From Coenobita brevimanus (lineage: Eukaryota > Arthropoda > Malacostraca > Decapoda > Coenobitidae), in contig CM064655.1 of assembly GCA_032717465.1 (NCBI GenBank), positions 21,485,059-21,549,058 of the forward strand: 64,000 nt of DNA. The letters are read 5' to 3'. The notes below the pieces were generated by a model. The model was not told the origin of the DNA. It did no database searches and worked only from the letters and a program-made list of their open reading frames with translations. Shown piece after piece: positions 1-10,447 of this stretch; the stretch's first letter is position 1, and every line of letters begins with the position of its first letter. A program made the position numbers and the translations under genes.

Positions 1-502
1 GGAGTTTGATCCGCACAGAATGCCGCGCAGCTGTAGGTGACTGATGACTCTTACCATAATTATCTAGACTACCTACTGTATAGTCGGCCTTGCGCCCGTA
101 AGCGCCTGTGGTGTGGCTCGCACCTGTTTACAATGGTGCCACGTTTCCTCAACTTGCGATGTGAAACGGAAGCTATTTATGTACAAGGCATCACAAATTC
201 GATAAATTCAGATGAATAAAACTTACACTTGTGTATTTTGATGGATGAATCAACAGTAATCTAATTATGCATAAAATATTTATACAGTAACACAGAAACA
301 TGGCATACATATTGTACAGTGTTGCTAAAAGAAATAGCAGTCACTTTTAATGTTTTTTAGCGTAGTTTTAGGGTGGGTAATAATATTACAGTTATGGATA
401 TAATAGAATGAGCCTGAAAAAAGAAGAAATATGCCAATATCCAAAGTAAAAGAAATAATTCATATAATTCTTGTGAGTGGCAGCACTGACAGATAGCTTC
501 CC

Positions 503-505
<3 letters not shown>
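1..505. other. intergenic DNA, no gene seen
   Basis: Unique-looking AT-rich sequence without a convincing reading frame, splice structure or repeat. The only open frame near the left edge is about 60 codons long and resembles nothing I recognise. Confidence 0.5.

Positions 506-540
<35 letters not shown>
506..540. repeat. (GA)n microsatellite
   Basis: Perfect GA dinucleotide run of about 17 units. It is one of more than a dozen GA/CT tracts in the window. Confidence 0.95.
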
Positions 541-577
541 CAGGAGAGGGGCATGCATTGAATGCATTGTCGGCATC

Positions 578-674
578 ACTAAATATAACAAAACCAAATT
601 AACAAATGAAAGCACAATTATAAATAACTTATAAAAGAATCAAAAGTACTCAGGGTGGCTCACATTTCCCGCCA
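578..674 (+). repeat. 97-bp direct repeat, copy A
   Basis: Starts ACTAAATATAACAAAACC and ends CATTTCCCGCCA. It is repeated almost exactly at 906-1002, with about two mismatches by eye. The two copies are 328 bp apart in the same orientation and each lies next to a GA tract. The C-rich spacer (about 690-840) has no reading frame of interest. Confidence 0.9.
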
Positions 675-905
675 TGTGGTAGGTGAATCCAGCCCCCCCT
701 TCCCCTTCCCTCCCATCTTAATCCCTCCTGGGTGTCTCAGGTCAAATCCCCCTTCACACTTCCCCTCCCCCCAGGACCACCACCCCAACAAACCCACATC
801 CACACTCCCACCCACACCTACACCCACACCCCACTACGTCGGGGTGTATGAATCAGTAACGTAACAAACCTCTCAGCAGACAGTAACTTTGACACTCCAT
901 CTACT

Positions 906-1001
906 ACTAAATATAACAAAACCAAATTAACAGATGAAAGCACAATTATAAATAACTTATAAAAGAAACAAAAGTACTCAGGGTGGCTCACATTTCCCGC
1001 C

Positions 1002-1002
<1 letters not shown>
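906..1002 (+). repeat. 97-bp direct repeat, copy B
   Basis: Second copy of the 578-674 sequence, followed directly by a GA microsatellite (1003-1041). The near-identity implies a recent local duplication, or two copies of an uncharacterised repeat. Confidence 0.9.

Positions 1003-1041
<39 letters not shown>
1003..1041. repeat. (GA)n microsatellite
   Basis: Perfect GA run abutting the downstream 97-bp repeat copy. The following 350 bp (to about 1395) hold no feature I can recognise. Confidence 0.95.
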
Positions 1042-1045
<4 letters not shown>

Positions 1046-1395
1046 GGTATAGAAAACGTGGCAACACTGTACACAGGTGCGGACCACACCACAGCCGCAA
1101 ACGTGCGCGAGTCCTACTATAGCCGCCTCAGGTCCCTACGATCCTATTGAGGCAATAGAGGGGAAGGTAATGGACAGATGGATGAGGTAGGGGTAGAAAG
1201 CGTTAGCAGCGAAGCAGGGCAGCAGGCGTGGATATGGAGCAAGAATGGAAGGTTATGAGTGGTCATTGCGGTCAGAGGGTGTGGGCAGTTACCGGTAGTG
1301 TGGACCGAGGGTATGGGTGGTTATTATGGGAGATGGAAGTGAGCAAGAAGTTTAAGTGGGCTGGCTAACTATGGGATTTAGGCAAGAGCTGCGGT

Positions 1396-1885
1396 TGCCG
1401 CCAGTTAGAGAAATGTGCCACAGTTAGATAAATGTGTTAGTGCTAGATGAATGTATAAGTATTAGATGAATGAGCTTGTGTTAGGTGAATGTGTTTAGTG
1501 TTAGATGAATGTACTACTTTTAGTTAAATGTGCCACAATAAGTGCACCATTCGGTTAGATAAGTTTTGTGGCCCTATTGATAATTGTTGTAACCACTTAG
1601 ATAGATAAGTGTTATTTCTAGATAAGAGCTGTGTCCAGTTAGACAGGTGCTGCGTCTAGAAAGATAAACGTGCTGTGTCCAGATAAAGCTTTCGCCTCAG
1701 CTAGAGAAAAATAGAGCGTCTAGTCAGAAAAAAGGCTGCGTCAAGTTAGGTGAAAATGTTGCATTCAGCCCGCCAAAAATGTCTCTCAAGTTAAATATGT
1801 GTTCTAAAAGTGTCTCAAGTTAAATAAGTGTTCCGTCCAGCTAACTAAGTGCTCCGTCAAGTTAAATATGTGTTCCAGCCCGAGC
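1396..1885. repeat. degenerate short tandem repeat
   Basis: Many imperfect units of roughly 20-28 bp built around GTTAGATGAATGTG or CAAGTTAAATATGTGTTCC, drifting gradually along the block. The high divergence suggests an old minisatellite. No coding potential. Confidence 0.6.
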
Positions 1886-2725
1886 AGTAAAAGTGTGGCG
1901 TCCAGAAAATGGAAAGGGTCAAGCGGAGTGTGAGAACCAGCATGACCGTAGTGACGAAACAGGAAACACACTCCTTATATTCTTTTTCAGATATTTTGTT
2001 TGTACATATACCTTCAATCGAACAACGACCAGACACCTAACAGTCAAACTCGAGTGAAAAATAATGCAAAAAAAATGCGGCAGAACAAAATAGTCCACGT
2101 TAATATTTTATTACCATGGAGGAGACTTACTTAAGGGAAAAAAAAATGAGTTAAGACCCTTTCTGAACGCGGCCCCTAACTCCTCTCCTGTGCGCCCCGG
2201 TAGCTCTGTCACTGCCGCCCCTCTAATTGTGGTGCCATCATCCCTCCCACCAGACCACCGCGGTAATTTTTAGGGCGTTCCAGCGGTCTCACTTTCGCCA
2301 TGCCGCTGGCACACCAACCTGACAGGGCGCTGACGGATTGCCATAGAATTAGTTACGGATGACAGTCTGCCGGTACCCTGACCCCTCCAGCCCTAGGGAT
2401 TACACCTGAACTGGCGGAAATCTTTTAGTGATACCCAGAACAGAATTTTAAAAGATTGTTCTCGGATCGGAAAGGATTAATGGATTTTTTCTGACCCTCC
2501 TGCCCGAACGATCTTATCTACTCTGAGTAATAGGTCTCGATGGCTTGAGTAGATAATTTGGACTCCTGGGGTAAATACTAGATAACAATATAACCCCAGT
2601 TTTATTCTCTGGGTCCTCGGTTGCGAAAATTAAGACTCGCGTTTTTGGGGTGATTTCCTCGTTAGATTTGCTTGGGAAGGGATGGCTGGAATAAAATAGA
2701 CTGTTGCTCTGATTTTCTCTCACCC
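1886..2725. other. intergenic DNA; locally GC-richer stretch
   Basis: No gene recognised. The part at about 2160-2420 is less repetitive and richer in CpG than its surroundings, so it could be an old exon, a regulatory segment or unremarkable sequence; nothing seen decides between these. Confidence 0.4.
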
Positions 2726-2752
2726 TCTCTCTCTCTCTTTATCTCTGTCTCA

Positions 2753-2785
<33 letters not shown>
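2726..2785. repeat. (CT)n-rich microsatellite
   Basis: Interrupted CT tract, with the perfect portion at about 2756-2785. Confidence 0.9.
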
Positions 2786-2788
<3 letters not shown>

Positions 2789-2926
2789 TTTCCTTGTGCC
2801 CTGTGGACTGTTTTAGTACCCTGTTGAGAGGCTGGTCATTCATCTAACTGGAGTGCCCCCTACATCACCCGGACGGCCCCCATCACACCCACCCGCTCCC
2901 TGATACAGTTTATTTGATATTTATGG

Positions 2927-2929
<3 letters not shown>

Positions 2930-2966
<37 letters not shown>

Positions 2967-2972
2967 AAAAAA

Positions 2973-3039
<67 letters not shown>
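2930..3039. repeat. compound (GA)n-(A)n-(GT)n microsatellite
   Basis: About 16 GA units, then an A run, then about 33 GT units. Frames through it encode only dipeptide repeats and are not genes. Confidence 0.95.
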
Positions 3040-3041
<2 letters not shown>

Positions 3042-4439
3042 ATCTGAAGGCTCATCCTTTGGTGTGGTGAGGGCGTGAAGGCTCCATGGTACATTTTCCT
3101 TGGGTTAGAAGCTTCCTTTACTGCTTTATTTCGTGTATATGCCATGATAATATTCCCATATATGATATTTATGCGATTAGGGGGAGGTATAAGTATTCTT
3201 GTAGACTTCACTTCTTCAGCATTATGACGACTTTCACGTTTTAGTCTCTATATCACTAGACAATTTTATTCCCTTTGGGGACGACCTCTTGAAGTGAATG
3301 TTTATAAACAGCTGGGAAATATTATATTCCAGCTACTTACCTCCTTCACTACTAGGGGTCGCACCTAAGTTGAAGGAAGTCGTGCGGTGGTAGTAAGAGC
3401 AAAACACAAATGTCGTTATGATAAAAGAGGTTCGCTGGATCCTCTTCCTTGATGGCTTGGTTCTGCGCTGGGCACGATGATGTCCTTTTGCTCAGTATTC
3501 TCTGGAAGCTCCCTAACACCTCCTCCTCACTTACTTATTTTGCTTATTACCCCTTACTGTCCTCTTCTGTGTTGCTTAAATCATTCCACTGATCACCATA
3601 CACGGCATATATAACGCCAACCGTATCCAGAAATAAATCGCTGAGGAATGTGTTAGGGCGCTTCCGCAAGAGAGTACTTAACCCCTTCAGTCCAGGGGCG
3701 TTGCATTGATTTTGTTTTATTTTATTTTTATATGTGTTATTTTATTTTTCAAAAGCTGTATTCATCATTAGGGGGTGTCTCGTAGTGAAAGGGTGAATAG
3801 AGATTGTCCCTAAATCCTTCACAGCCAACCACCTCCCCTAAGCTGGCTAAATCGTCGAATGATAGGGAGAACGAAAAGAAGTCATCGTATTTAAAGTGTT
3901 GAGGTCGCCACGTTATCTGGCTAGATGGTTACCACCCAGCGTTTCCTGGGTTACAGGAAACCATTTGGCTAGTCACTCAGTGTAGATCCACCTGAAGTTG
4001 AAGGAAGAGCAATAAATAGTGACAGCGAGGATGGGAGAAATGGGAAGAGAGGAGAACAAACAGATAAAGAATGATAGACGTGAAGGAAGAAGTAGACTGC
4101 ACTACATCAAGTGAGTGGATGATGGGCGCCTCCTCCTACCAGCAAATGAAAGGTGTAAATGAACAAAATAAATCGCTGCCAGGGAAGATAGGAAGGGGTG
4201 AGGTGTACCAGGAAGCCTACTAAGTCCACACAAATAGACAGCTGCTAAGGAAGGGGCATGGGCACACCAGGGAGCCTCCAAAGTCCACGAGAATACATGG
4301 CTACTAGAGGACGAGGGGCGTTGGTGTCAGGGAGCCCCCAAAGCTCAAAAGAACATAGGGCTATTAAGGGACAGAGGGTGGTGGTGGCGGTGCCAGGGAA
4401 CCTCCAAAGACCAGAAGAACATGTCTCTTTTCTGCTTCT
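3040..4439. other. intergenic DNA with remnants of a dispersed repeat
   Basis: No gene seen. At about 3678-3795 a TTAACCCCTTCAGTCC start and a GTAGTGAAAGGGTGAA end look like a diverged copy of the short fold-back repeat family described at 39404. At 4240-4400 a GGGAGCCTCCAAAGTCCA-like motif recurs three times about 75 bp apart, a small degenerate tandem repeat. Confidence 0.45.
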
Positions 4440-4630
4440 ACTCCACGTCCTGCTCCTCCTCCTCCTCTTCCAACCTGTCTTTTTTTTCCTCCCTCTACTC
4501 CTCGTCGTACTCCTCTTCTTCTCTTCTCCCCCTCCCTCTCAGACTCCTCCACTTTTTCTCCTAATGCTCCTTCTGCCTGTCATCGTTTCCTCCTCCTCCT
4601 CCTTCTCCTCTTCCTCCTCTTGGTCCTCCT
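4440..4630. repeat. CTC/CTT-rich low-complexity tract
   Basis: Pyrimidine-rich imperfect CTC/TCC repeats. The open frame across it encodes leucine and serine runs and is an artefact of composition. Confidence 0.85.
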
Positions 4631-5778
4631 AGTGTGATGGCCTGCGTTGGTGATTATCAGATGTGGATCGCCAGGTGGAAAGGCCCGCCCGAGTGCCGGC
4701 CACCTCAGTAATTGATCATGAAGGGTATCGGGGCGAGGATCTGAGCGGCTAAATGACCGGCGATAACGGTAATGATAGGGATCCGGGACGGCCTAGTGGA
4801 CTCGGCGCCGCCTTGCCATCTCGTAAGGGCCATCACCTTGAACAGCAGATTGATGCTGGGCGAGTCAGATGTGCCTCTTGACTCCTAAAATCAGATAAGA
4901 ATTTTTCCTCAATCATGCAACTCTCACTCATTCTTTTATTTAGTGGACTGAAGAGTTTGTTTTAACTTCTTCAGGGAGATAATTTCTAATGAGTGGATTT
5001 TTTTTTCTTTCGACGGGGAGAGGGGGACGTTATTTAAGATAAGGCAAAAAAAAAAAAAAGTCATTCTATTAAAAAGGTTATTCAAGACAGCTTCTGGTCC
5101 CTTTATTGAGGAGGGTATTATGAGCTAAAAATAATACTGTGTGAGGTATATCAGAATTAAATAAAAACATCTTACGGAAGGAATCAGAGAGATTGTTTCA
5201 AACTCCTTAAGTTAGGGGAGTTTAATATAAGCTTAAGGAGATCATTTTGTGTCAGCCTGGATGATATTAAAAGGTCATTCCATTCCAGTTTGGGTCTCGT
5301 CAGGATATCTTTAAACAGCGAACTGATAATGAATTTCTGTGTAATCAGTGTTATTCAGTAATTACGCGGCTGTTGGGAGCTGTACGGGTCCTTGAAAAGA
5401 CCTGTGGAATTTTGTTACTGTCGTGCATCGGAGCGCAACGTTGATGAGTGACGCGCGGCGGGATGAAGCGATCCACGGGCACGTCACACACTCAAAAGGG
5501 GCTGAGAGTAGAGCCGAATTTAAAAACCATCCTAAGCTTATCCCTTTCATTCCTGTGACATCTTTCCTCTTCAGTATCTAACATCACCTGACGATTTTAT
5601 TTTGCTTAGAGGAGACTATCGAAATGGAGGGGTTACACGTAGCCTTCAACAGCCCTTTTACTGTTAGAGATCTTCCGTAGTTTTGCACAGGATTGCTTAC
5701 AGATACTTTCGTCCTCACTCATACACTTACCAAATATGTTACAGTGATATCAGAGTGACTACTAAGTGAGAATATGAT
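4631..5778. other. intergenic DNA
   Basis: No gene recognised. 4635-4890 is GC-richer unique sequence. 5588-5635 holds a single copy of the dispersed unit with core GACGATTTTATT followed by GGAGGGGTTA. The rest is AT-rich with short homopolymers. Confidence 0.45.
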
Positions 5779-5965
5779 AGCGAGGCGGAGGGGGAAAGGT
5801 GAGGCATTGACCAAGGATGAAATGGAGGATGGAGTGGAGAGATAAATGGGAGAAATGGGTATGAGTTGGAGGGAAGGTTGCCAGAGAGTGGAGGACGGAG
5901 TGACTTAGAGGCGATTTGTTTGTGGCCACCCCTTACTGGATTAAGGCGTCTGACAGTAGATACAG
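5779..5965 (+). mobile_element. old LINE 3'-end fragment
   Basis: Aligns by eye with the last 180 bases of the two mini-LINE copies at 24514-24924 and 38143-38552. It shares the GGATGAAATGG and GGCGATTTGTTTGTGGCCAC blocks and the terminal GGCGTCTGAC, followed by a decayed GTAGATA tail. Divergence is much higher than between the two younger copies, so this is an ancient member. No intact frame. Confidence 0.75.
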
Positions 5966-6329
5966 AGATAATTAGAAATATACCAAAAGCAAGACTGTTA
6001 CTGATAACAATGCACAGCTATAAAGATATTTTTTGCGTTAAGGAATTCAGAGAATGTACAGTATAAAGACTTCCCCCAGTATCTGGGCAAGAGGGCCGTA
6101 GCACAGGCCCTCCCGTTATCTTTCTCCGTCCCTTTGTCTCTGTCTCTCTGTCTCGCCCCCTGTTTGTTTATCTTCCTTTTGTGGTCTCCGTCTGGCCAGG
6201 TTTATCTTCTCCACGCCCTCACGCATCATCCTCCACGCCCCTTTTGTCTGTGGGAGCGTATGCAGAAGTGACTGTGGCCTGAGTAAGCTATCAGATGCTC
6301 GGTACACTCTTGCCCTTGTCCATAACCTG

Positions 6330-6440
6330 TTTATCTATCCATCTATCTATCTATATGTCTATCTATCTTTCAGTATCTGTCAGTCTATATCTGTCTATCT
6401 ATCTATCTATCAATTTATCTATCTATCCATCTATCTTTGT
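6330..6440. repeat. (ATCT)n microsatellite
   Basis: Imperfect ATCT/GTCT tetranucleotide repeat. Confidence 0.9.
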
Positions 6441-6460
6441 CACCTTTACAAATCGTTCTC

Positions 6461-6715
6461 CTTAACATGGCGTAGATTTTCATCCTTCAGCAGCCAATTT
6501 CCCGTTGCTCAATGCCAGAAAAAGGCCCTGCTATGGCTCTACATCCTCTACATTAAACGTCTCTGTGATAGTTCTTACACCTTAACTTGGCCCAGGTTTG
6601 CGTCCTATTTCCGTGAATTAGTTGCAGAATAATGCAATACTACGGCTGCACATCCTTTCCAGAGCACGTCTTCGTAACTAGCATCATATTCTAATGTTAT
6701 GTTAATCCACTGTTG
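6461..6715 (+). repeat. two tandem units of a roughly 120-bp dispersed repeat
   Basis: Two diverged units each contain CTTAAC(A/T)TGGC, then a region ending in CAATACTACGGCT-like or CTGCTATGGCTCTACATCC sequence. A third copy lies at 33207-33345 in the same orientation. No coding signature, no terminal repeats seen, and the family is unidentified. Confidence 0.6.
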
Positions 6716-7015
6716 GAACTCAGTATTCGGGATGGAGGGCTGGTAGTTTTAGGCCAGGTTAATGTGAAATGAGTATATCAGATCCCCGGTACACTAGCAA
6801 ATGACGCGGTGCGATTTTGTTTTGGTATGCGGGCGCTGTTTTTAAATTGGACGGTAATAAAGGCCTAGGCGAAAGTCCAGATGCATTATGTGACCTCGGC
6901 CTTATGTACAGTACTAGCAGATGGTCTCGTAACCAGCCAGACACGCAGGGAATGTGCTATGATAAGGCATTCTTTTGGGGGAGGCACCGAAGAATGTTGA
7001 GGTTGTGGAAAAATG

Positions 7016-7017
<2 letters not shown>

Positions 7018-7065
<48 letters not shown>
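7018..7065. repeat. (GA)n microsatellite
   Basis: Perfect GA run of about 24 units. The 125-codon frame crossing it is compositional. Confidence 0.95.
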
Positions 7066-7068
<3 letters not shown>

Positions 7069-7252
7069 TATAATAAAAGGTATGACCAAGTTTCCAGAGA
7101 ATGTGTAAAAATAGAAAAGTGTACAGGATTAGCCAAAATGATCGAGAAACAGAGAAAGCATTTTAAAATGCCCTTCTTTGGTAGGGCCTCCTAAAACTGC
7201 CATTTTCCAAAAAAAATATGCAACACACCAAGCAAAATAACACTCAAAAACT

Positions 7253-7519
7253 GTGTAATTCAACGGGTCGGTCAGGATCACTTGATGGTCGTGATCGCCA
7301 GCTTTTACCCTCCCGGAAGGGAGCTGAGAGCTCATACAGTCCGATCTAAGGGCAAGGCTGTGACCTTCACACACACACACACACACACACACCCGTCCCC
7401 TTGCTCAAGGGGGACAGTAACCACCCACTTCGTCAGTGAAACTTTTCGCAATCTGAGCGAGGCTCGAACTCCCGTCCACCAGTTGGCAAGCGAGAACGTT
7501 ACCACTGCACCAGCGAGCG

Positions 7520-7521
<2 letters not shown>
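7253..7521 (-). mobile_element. tRNA-derived SINE (tRNA-Gly-like head)
   Basis: Read on the minus strand, the head contains an A-box-like TGGTGCAGTGGTAAC, an anticodon-loop-like CTTGCCAACT (GCC, as in tRNA-Gly) and a B-box-like GAGTTCGAGCCTC, the RNA polymerase III promoter arrangement. A body follows (GACGAAGTGGGTGGTTACTG), then an internal (GT)n tract (CA at 7369-7392 on plus), and an end at GAATTACACA. A second copy lies at 53740-53998 on the plus strand and is highly similar over its full length. The 5' side abuts a GT repeat (7520-7549). It encodes no protein and would depend on LINE enzymes. The tRNA-Gly origin is inferred from the loop and flanking stem only. Confidence 0.85.
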
Positions 7522-7550
<29 letters not shown>

Positions 7551-7586
7551 GCCAGATATACACACAAACTATAACAATGCCTGAAT

Positions 7587-8130
7587 AAAACTGATGAATG
7601 TAATCTCTGTATGCATGCTCCATAGATGCTGCTCTAATATATGTAATCTATGAGTGCAAGTTGGAAGGAGGCTGCCCGAAACCTGATAAATGTAATCAAA
7701 GTACGCAGGCTGTAAGGATGCTGCCCTAAAGAGTGATAAATGTAATATCTGCATACAAACGATAATGATTTTTCTGTATGCTTTAACTAATTCATGGTGG
7801 TGATTTGAGTGATTATGCTACTCCAGACGATTTTATTAAGTTCAAAAGCGCCCTGTAGCTGTAAAAGTGATAACGGAATGTATATCTAACTCCCCCCAGG
7901 TCGAAAAATCTCTCCCATACCAAATAAAGTTGTCAAATAAAGATAAGAATGAAACATGAAATACGTAACCGGACTGAAAGGGTTACAGATGCTATCCTAA
8001 AAATAGCTGTTTTTGCACTGTCTGGTTTCGCATTCTGCAAGTCGTGGTGTCAGAAGCTAAAAGAGATAAATGTAATCTCTTTCTGCAGTTTATAAGGTTG
8101 CTGGGTTTAAATTTGTATATGTTATCTCCG
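7587..8130. repeat. degenerate roughly 50-bp tandem repeat
   Basis: Units with GATAAATGTAATCTCTGTATGC, written here only as a motif, recur at about 7595, 7640, 7685, 7733 and 8066, each followed by an AGGATGCTGCCCTAAA-like segment. The spacer 7817-7852 holds a copy of the dispersed GACGATTTTATTAAG unit. Confidence 0.6.
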
Positions 8131-8312
8131 TGTCGCATTGTTGTGGGTGGAGGGAGGTTATCACTTGCCTTACTCAGCTCACTTTGATGGCTCAGGTCTC
8201 ATGTTCCATGATTTTGTGTAACTGGGCTTTGTTTTCCTCTGGTAATGATATAAATTTAGAGTATTATCACCGCTTAAACTATCTGATGACAAAAGTAGAT
8301 GCTGAAAAAGGC

Positions 8313-8588
8313 GACGTACACCCTCCCAGAAAAGTATCAGCCCCAATACAGCACGTATCATTCTGAGACATGGACGAAGCATTGTGATATCTATGGCATA
8401 CTTTAATTACAATTGCAAATATTATTTTTGGTAATTATTTTAACTCAAAATTGCAAAAAAGATTCATGTACTGGGCGGTACATGTTTTGAGACACCACAT
8501 TTATAGACGCATGTGTGTTTGCGAAAGTTGCTCATTCTCACAACCATCGTACCCAAAGGTGACGATACGTTTTGGGAGGGTGTACATC
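8313..8588. repeat. inverted repeat pair, about 25-bp arms
   Basis: 8313-8338 (GACGTACACCCTCCCA...) and 8564-8588 (reading ...TGGGAGGGTGTACATC) are reverse complements with about two differences. Similarity decays inside the arms. It may be a degraded fold-back element. Confidence 0.6.
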
Positions 8589-9702
8589 CATTAACCTTTT
8601 GACTAGCACGTTTTTCCCTCGGCTGACCTAAATCGTCTGACTGCAGTGCTTGCAAAGCAACGAAAGTGTTTCTGTAGATAGTGTTAGCTCGCTGACTAAT
8701 GGAATATCTCTCTCTTAGCTAAGCAATCTGTTTTGTCTTAATTTAATCTTTGGGTGCGTTCAGAGCACTGGAAATGTTAAACTTTATGTGAAAAGTTATG
8801 AACCTTCGTTTCTCTAATGTTTGCATTTAGGTTTTCCGTTTATAGCTGGCCAAACAGAACAGATTTGGCTCAAGTTTGGCACGTGCTACCTTGGGATGGA
8901 AAAAAAAAAAAAAAAAAAAAAAAAGGCTGATACACATCACAGTTAGTTTAAGTCCGACAAAGGCGTACCCAAGGGACATGACAAGGGGGCAGAGCCCCCT
9001 CTCCCTTCTTCAGGCCATTCAATCCAGTGAATGGATAGGGCTCAAATTTAGCAGGTAAACACTCAGAGACAGTGGGATGCATAGAGGGTATGTTGCGACT
9101 CCCAGCGATGTGTTGAGGGAGGCGTCGCTTTTTTAAAATCTTATTTTCTATTCTTGCCAAAACAGTGGTGGATATATATATATTGAAATTTGGCAGGTGG
9201 ATGATTTAAGACATGGGACTGAATATAGGTTGCCTTCAACCTTTCTTGGGCGAGTGGCCTTGGAGTCAGTAGCTGCACCGGCCAAAAGGTCGTAGCTCAG
9301 CAACTAATCTGATACCGAAAGAAGAGGCAATCAAGATACAGCAGCCTGGATAGACGTGATCAGCAGCGCTAGCCTTGTGCCAAGCAATGCTGAACAACAA
9401 TATACAAGCCTTGCCTTAGACTCATGCCCTTGTATTTTGTGGGCTGCGCAGGCCCCTTAGTACCCGTATCGAAGCGATTTAGTTTGCATATTACATCTTA
9501 ATATTCTCTTGTGTGCTGTTCATGGTCTTCTAATAACTATGTACTTTGCACAGACAACATGGAAAAGAATTCTAATTTGCTTTGTGTAGGAAGAAAGAAA
9601 GGAAGAAAAAAATAGCAGAAGGAAGAGATAGTAAGGATTCTAACATGCGTTCCTGGTATAAGATTGCTTGGGTTAAAATGAGTACATCTAATACAACAAA
9701 AC
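8589..9702. other. intergenic DNA
   Basis: No gene seen. A 25-base poly-A run occupies 8900-8924. The stretch at about 8830-9240 (...TTTGGCTCAAGTTTGGCACG..., GGGGGCAGAGCCCCC) has the look of a decayed interspersed repeat, but I cannot name a family. Confidence 0.4.
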
Positions 9703-9706
9703 CTAG

Positions 9707-10447
9707 TGTTACGGAACAGAGAAAACTGTTCCGCAAAGTTTCAGGTTCAAAACAAAGAGTTAGGTAAAATTACAAGTTAAAGTTTAATGTTCAAACTAAC
9801 AACAAAACATTCAGGACTCATAAGGATAATGTAATGGCAAAAAAAAGGGTAAATATATTGTTAACTGCAATAGCCTCTATTAACACGAAATTAGCAAGAG
9901 TAAATTTATCTAAGTCAGCCCTGATAAAATGATAATACCGGATAATACTCAGTGAATGCAAGATATATTATTACTGATACAAAATAATATTAACAATGAT
10001 ATAAAAACACATTAATCACAAAAACCTCACTAGGCCTACAAATCAACACTTTATGCTATACTGTACAAAGAATAAATGTAATAACAGTTATACTCAAATT
10101 ACACAGCTGCTAGATGGTTGGAGACTTCCTGAGCACTCACAATAATAACCGTACAGGGGAGGACAGAGATGTGAACAAAATGAGGAGTAGATCTAAGTGG
10201 CCATAATGCAGAGACAGAGCTCATTATATAGGGGCCGGCAGAGCTTGATACAACTTGTAAGAAGGACGCGCAAATGAAGCCATGGGGACAAAGAATTGAC
10301 AATCCTGCTCTGAACAACAGAAAGAACGACTTACTTTACTATAAGGGTAGAAGGGGGGAGTGAGGTAGAACACGATCGCGATCAAACATGCAACATACTG
10401 AACGTTAGAATTACACAAAGGATGATGAAATCATAGGCTATGTAACA
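9707..10447 (-). repeat. 3' LTR of the Gmr1-like element
   Basis: 741 bp with terminal TGTTAC/GTAACA inverted repeats, nearly identical to 15124-15868. A minus-strand TATATAAT (plus 10223-10230) is conserved between the LTRs. Short frames of 72 and 64 codons occur in both LTRs only because the LTR is duplicated. Confidence 0.95.

Noticed and set aside
2160..2420. GC-richer stretch as a CpG-island promoter
   Set aside because: Short, moderate CpG, no downstream gene or promoter motif seen.
10099..10418. Short minus-strand frames (72 and 64 codons) repeated exactly at 15520-15839
   Set aside because: They lie wholly in the LTRs; their repetition reflects LTR duplication. No similarity to LTR-encoded proteins recognised.
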